This document shows positions 60,061 through 64,000 of a stretch of 64,000 nt of DNA, piece by piece. The DNA is from Aquatica leii (taxonomy: Eukaryota > Arthropoda > Insecta > Coleoptera > Lampyridae): NCBI GenBank assembly GCA_035610365.1, contig CM069432.1, positions 235,876,104 to 235,940,103 on the forward strand. The letters run 5' to 3'. Made by a program: the position numbers and the translations under genes. Every line of letters begins with the position of its first letter. Positions within the stretch are counted from its first letter, which is position 1. The notes beneath the pieces were generated by a model. It had not been told where the DNA came from. It made no database searches and saw nothing but the letters and a program-made list of their open reading frames with translations.

Positions 60061-62594
60061 TTGTTAGTTAATGCTATCCAAGTATTCATATTTTTTGTGT
60101 CATGTTATAAACGGCGATTACAAAATAAGGTTTTTTAGGTTTATAAATTCACAAGAATGTAAACTGTTAAAACCCTAAGGCTTTCGCATAACTATCTCTA
60201 TTTCCTAAGGTTTATTCAAATCGAATAGAAGTAACCAATTCCAGTAGACATCCGATCACATCAAAATGATACACTTCTTTTGTGTTTGTTTTGGTCCTAA
60301 CACTCAACGGTTGTCAGTTTAACCTAAATCACTATTTTAAGATGCTCTATATATATTAATTATTGGACATAGTGGTAAATTTAACTTGTGGTTAATCTGC
60401 AATAAATACAAAAACTGGCAATTCATAACATTATTTTAAAAATATGTAATATAAATAAATGGCGAAAAACTAACCTTAAAAAACATAAACACAAAACACA
60501 ACAAAGACCTTGCATAGCATGTGCAAATGTTGTTTCTATCAATGCATTTCGAACTCTACACAAAGTTCACTTTGATTTAGAAGAGTCGATTTCTATTTAT
60601 ATGTGGTTACGAAATATCAAATTCTTTTGCAACTTCAACAACATGCGATGTATTTGCAATGATGTTTTTATATTTGCATCAATCAGCCACAACCGACAAT
60701 TGCTTACTTCATGAATTTTGCACCCACCTTTTTGTAAGGAATTGCTACACGCTTAAGTAAATACCACAGAAGGCATGTTTACTATTTTATTTTGGTTTTC
60801 ATGTATTCTTCTGTACAATTTTTGCTGAAGGGCTTTTTATTTCAAAATTGTCAATATTATATAATTTACGTCGTAATTGATAAGGAACTTTTTTGTAGAC
60901 AACTAAATTTCCTAACAAATAGAGTGGGTAAAGAAATTATTTTGTTACTTTCAATTCGCGTCCATTGGCGATCCTAGATATTGAATATTATTTTTGTTTG
61001 CACTTTGTTTCCAGAGATTAATATTTTCACTATTACAAAAATAATTTAAAAAAAAGTCTGGTCTTCGTCCCGCACTATACTTATGTTGATCTCGAATTGT
61101 AACTACTATTACTACCTTGACGCAGATGTAGCCCAGTTGTTTGAGTTTATTGATACTACTGAATTTATTATATTAAACAAAACATAATTTTAAGAAATTT
61201 GTTCTTGACATCTAAAAGAATAGATTCCAAAACAGCAAAGTTTAAAGTAGCATTACTTTTTCGCGCGAGCAGGTGATCGTTGGTTCAATTTATCAAGAAC
61301 TTATTTAAATAATAAGACCAATAGAATTTTACAAAAAAAAAACATAAAACAAAATCTGAAGATAGAGGGGAAAAAACAACTTGGTCTGGAAAAGTAAATC
61401 ACCGGTAATAAATCTTCTACGAGACTAGTAGCCTAATCAGTAAGTACTAAAATTTTACTCTAAAATTCGAAAAAAGTATATACACGTACGCGTTCGCGTA
61501 GAATATGGTTTTTGCAGTCAATGTTACATTGATCGTATAGAAATTATTGGTTATACTTTTAAAAATTGTTGATAGAACACATACGTTACTTAAATTGTGA
61601 CAATAACAATACAATTATCACTTAAAAATTGACGTATACACATTTATTATTTGCTCTGCTGATTCTTTCAAGAGAAACTAACGTAAACATACTTTTGCCT
61701 GATTGATTTTGTCTGAAGGTTTCAAAGGATTTCCTGTAGTTGCAAATACATACTATGTGCAATCTCTTACGTTAAATAATGTTAAACGAAGCAAGATACG
61801 TTTTAACAAGTATTAAAATTTAAGTAAAAAAATTAGAGAGTGCAAACTATATTCTTCATCCCACCTGCATAGAAAGTGAGAGTTTCAATGTCTGACGGCA
61901 GTCTAAATAAAACAATTTTAGACTAATAGGGCAGCAAAAAATTTTTTGTATTTTAATAATAGGAAAATTAAAGTATAACTTAGTATAAATTTAACAAAAA
62001 AATATTTTATTATAAATTATTACAGTTTGAACTAATTTAAAATTTTAATATTACTGTTAGAATGTTAGAGGTTTACAATACACAAAAGCGACTCTGATAG
62101 GATTAAAACAAAGTCGACAAATTAACCTTGCATTATTCGCGCTATAAGTGAGTCTCTTACGCTTCCCAAAAATATACGAATTTTGTGAACAATTATTCAA
62201 CTATCCTGTTATCTCTACTTCTAGCTGATTTTATAGTCGTCTTTTACAATATGCTTGACTGCGACCATCATTTAGAGCAGAGTTGTGTTAGATAGCTGAC
62301 AATTGTCAATTTCCTGCAGATCAGTGTGAGAGTTTCTCTCATCGCACGAATTTTAGCGTTGCACATTATTTTTTGGTAGGAAATAGTTTTGTTAAGAAAA
62401 CTTGTTCTTTCATTATATACAAGGGGTTCTGTATTCTTTACGTCAACGATCAGTAATTAAATAGTCTTAGATTTGAACTTGTTTTAATCGTGACTATTTA
62501 TAACACTTCAAGATATGAATATATCAAGCAAAGCAACATGGTGGTTTACGCGAGCCTTCTTGCCATACCAGTAATCTCCAACATTGGCTGGAAG
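60061..62594. other. 2.5 kb without recognisable genes
   Basis: AT-rich, with no ORF of coding character. The 61-codon ORF at 60,792 is unsupported. Confidence 0.45.
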
Positions 62595-62994
62595 CAGTGT
62601 TGCCAGATCAGAATATCTTATTATCCCCAATCAGACTAAAAAATATCCAAAAACTGGTGTTCATTGGTGAAGATGGTGAAGATAATTATTATTATACATT
62701 TTTTTAGAGGAAAATCTGTGTAACATTTTACTTGACCAGTACCAACAATGGCGACAACAGACGTGTATCTGCAAAGTGTATTCGTGTGGTCAACCGCAGC
62801 GTAAATGAATTGATGTTGGCGTTGGCAGTAATTTGATTCTCCAAATAAGAATTTAGAACAAAGTTCTGTTAATATCATATTAATATATCTAGGGTACACA
62901 ATCTAATTTCCCCAGTCATTTCCTCCAAAACCACATTTCCCCAAATAAATAAAATTCTCCAACTTGGGGAAAAAAACCTTAACTGACAACACTG
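62595..62994. mobile_element. non-autonomous hAT-type MITE, 400 bp
   Basis: The ends are CAGTGTTGCCAG on the left and CAGTGTTGTCAG on the right (other strand), flanked by a perfect 8-bp duplication GCTGGAAG (62,587-62,594 and 62,995-63,002). Further in, blocks such as CCCCAA...AAAAT pair across the element. No transposase. The tip resembles that of the MITE at 1,537-2,052. Confidence 0.85.
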
Positions 62995-63099
62995 GCTGGA
63001 AGAAGTGGTATGCAACATATCCCTTTCAATAAGATTATTAACACATAACAAAATGTTTCCCGTCGGGTCTCTTAATAACACGACCCGAACGAGTTTGAT

Positions 63100-64000
63100 A
63101 TAACTCTAGAGTACTATTTGGAACTGTCGTTAGACAAAGTATCATAAATTTTCTGCTTAATAACAAGCTTATTTAATAATGGTCGTATCAGGTAGCTGTT
63201 ACGAATAATTAAATTATCTTGTTGATTCCTTAACGTATAAAACCTAGGATTAGCATTAGCGTTTACAATTTTTGCGGAATGCTAAAACCTTGTACTAGTA
63301 TTCTGTATTAAAACATTATTATTAGGTTTAAACACACTTTTACGCCTTACTCTTTGATCATGGTAATTTTTAATGTTGACACTCTTCGTCTCAAGCTGTT
63401 TATGGGCTTCATTAAAAACTAGATTAGGCTTTAACGCGTTGTTATTTAAAGGAAGCTTAGTTCTAAGCAGTCTACCCATTAATATTTGAAATGGTGTATA
63501 AGATAAACCTGCAACTGGGGTTGATCTATACTCCATCAACGCTTCAATCATATCAGAACGATTTTGAGTTTTTCTAAGTATTTATTTAGCTATACCCACT
63601 CCCTTTTCTGCCAAGCCATTAGAACGAGGATAATGAGGGCTACTATGGGTTACACAAAATTCATAATTACTAGCAAAATATCTAAATTGTCTACTGTCAA
63701 AAGGAGTATTATCACAAACGACAGTTTTAGGAATTCCATGTGCAGAAAATAAGATCAATAACCTTTTACAACTTTCTGTAATTGTTTCATTTTTAGGTGA
63801 AATAATACCTAACCATTTTGACAAGTAATCAACAACAATTAAGTGATTTTTGTCAGCTTATTCGGCTATACCAAGACTAATTTTTTCAAATGGATTATCT
63901 GGTAATTCGTGATTGATTAATGGTTCATTAACACAGAATCTTTGGAATTTCTCGCATAAAAAACTTTGTGTAACAAGGTTTTCTATCTCATTATTTAATG
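63100..64000 (-). pseudogene. Gypsy integrase fragment at the window edge
   Basis: Minus-strand reading from the right edge: CEKFQRFCVNEPLINHELPD, PFEKISLGIAE, VDYLSKWLGIISPKNE, FSAHGIPKTVVCDNTPFDSR with the second Asp, THSSPHYPRSNGLAEKGVGI with the Glu, then ALMEYRSTPVAGLSYTPFQI and the tail NYHDQRVRRKSVFKPNN. The order is that of a K02A2.6-like Gypsy integrase. A frameshift at about 63,575 and a stop near 63,858 break it. The rest of the element lies beyond 64,000. Confidence 0.82.

Overview
This window looks like repeat-rich nuclear DNA from an arthropod, most probably an insect. It is strongly AT-rich, has GT-AG splice sites, and carries no bacterial-style operons. I found no intact host gene. 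Almost every recognisable coding stretch is a decayed transposable element, usually broken by frameshifts and stops and often nested inside another element. The element types are Penelope-like, R2-like LINE, Ty3/Gypsy (several lineages), hAT (ZBED-like and ZMYM1-like), piggyBac, Tc1, mariner, a THAP-domain transposon and a Transib/RAG1-like element.

Layout. 0-12 kb: a possible membrane-protein exon at the left edge, a Penelope RT fragment, a 516-bp hAT MITE with perfect 8-bp TSD splitting an unassigned reading frame, a ZBED-type hAT ending against a piggyBac relic, a Gypsy integrase relic, and inverted Penelope-type terminal repeats. 12-26 kb: a broken arthropod multigene/transposon family, an R2-like LINE, a promoter-like module with heat-shock elements, TATA and initiator (16.3 kb) plus a diverged second copy (21.8 kb), a hAT fragment, a Tc1 element, a Penelope GIY-YIG fragment, and a dispersed repeat family with a tRNA-like B box. 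26-30 kb: an internally deleted mariner and a 1.2-kb foldback element. 30-43 kb: two copies of one Gypsy family in opposite orientation. The plus copy is split by a 2161-bp Transib/RAG1-like element, and the minus copy shows the empty site. 43-55 kb: a spliced THAP transposase relic, two ZMYM1-like hAT relics, and a ZBED-like hAT (8-bp TSD) nested in the second of these. 56-64 kb: another Gypsy element, a 400-bp hAT MITE and the start of a further Gypsy integrase.

The strongest signal is the insertion at 39,186-41,346. It has a 5-bp TSD (CGACG) confirmed against the empty site in the other Gypsy copy, and one end reads CACAGTG, 23-bp spacer, ACAAAAATC, which is the layout of a V(D)J 23-RSS. 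Inside is a spliced reading frame whose motifs resemble the RAG1 core. Second is the orphan heat-shock-type promoter module. All domain assignments rest on motif recognition by eye; no database search was possible.
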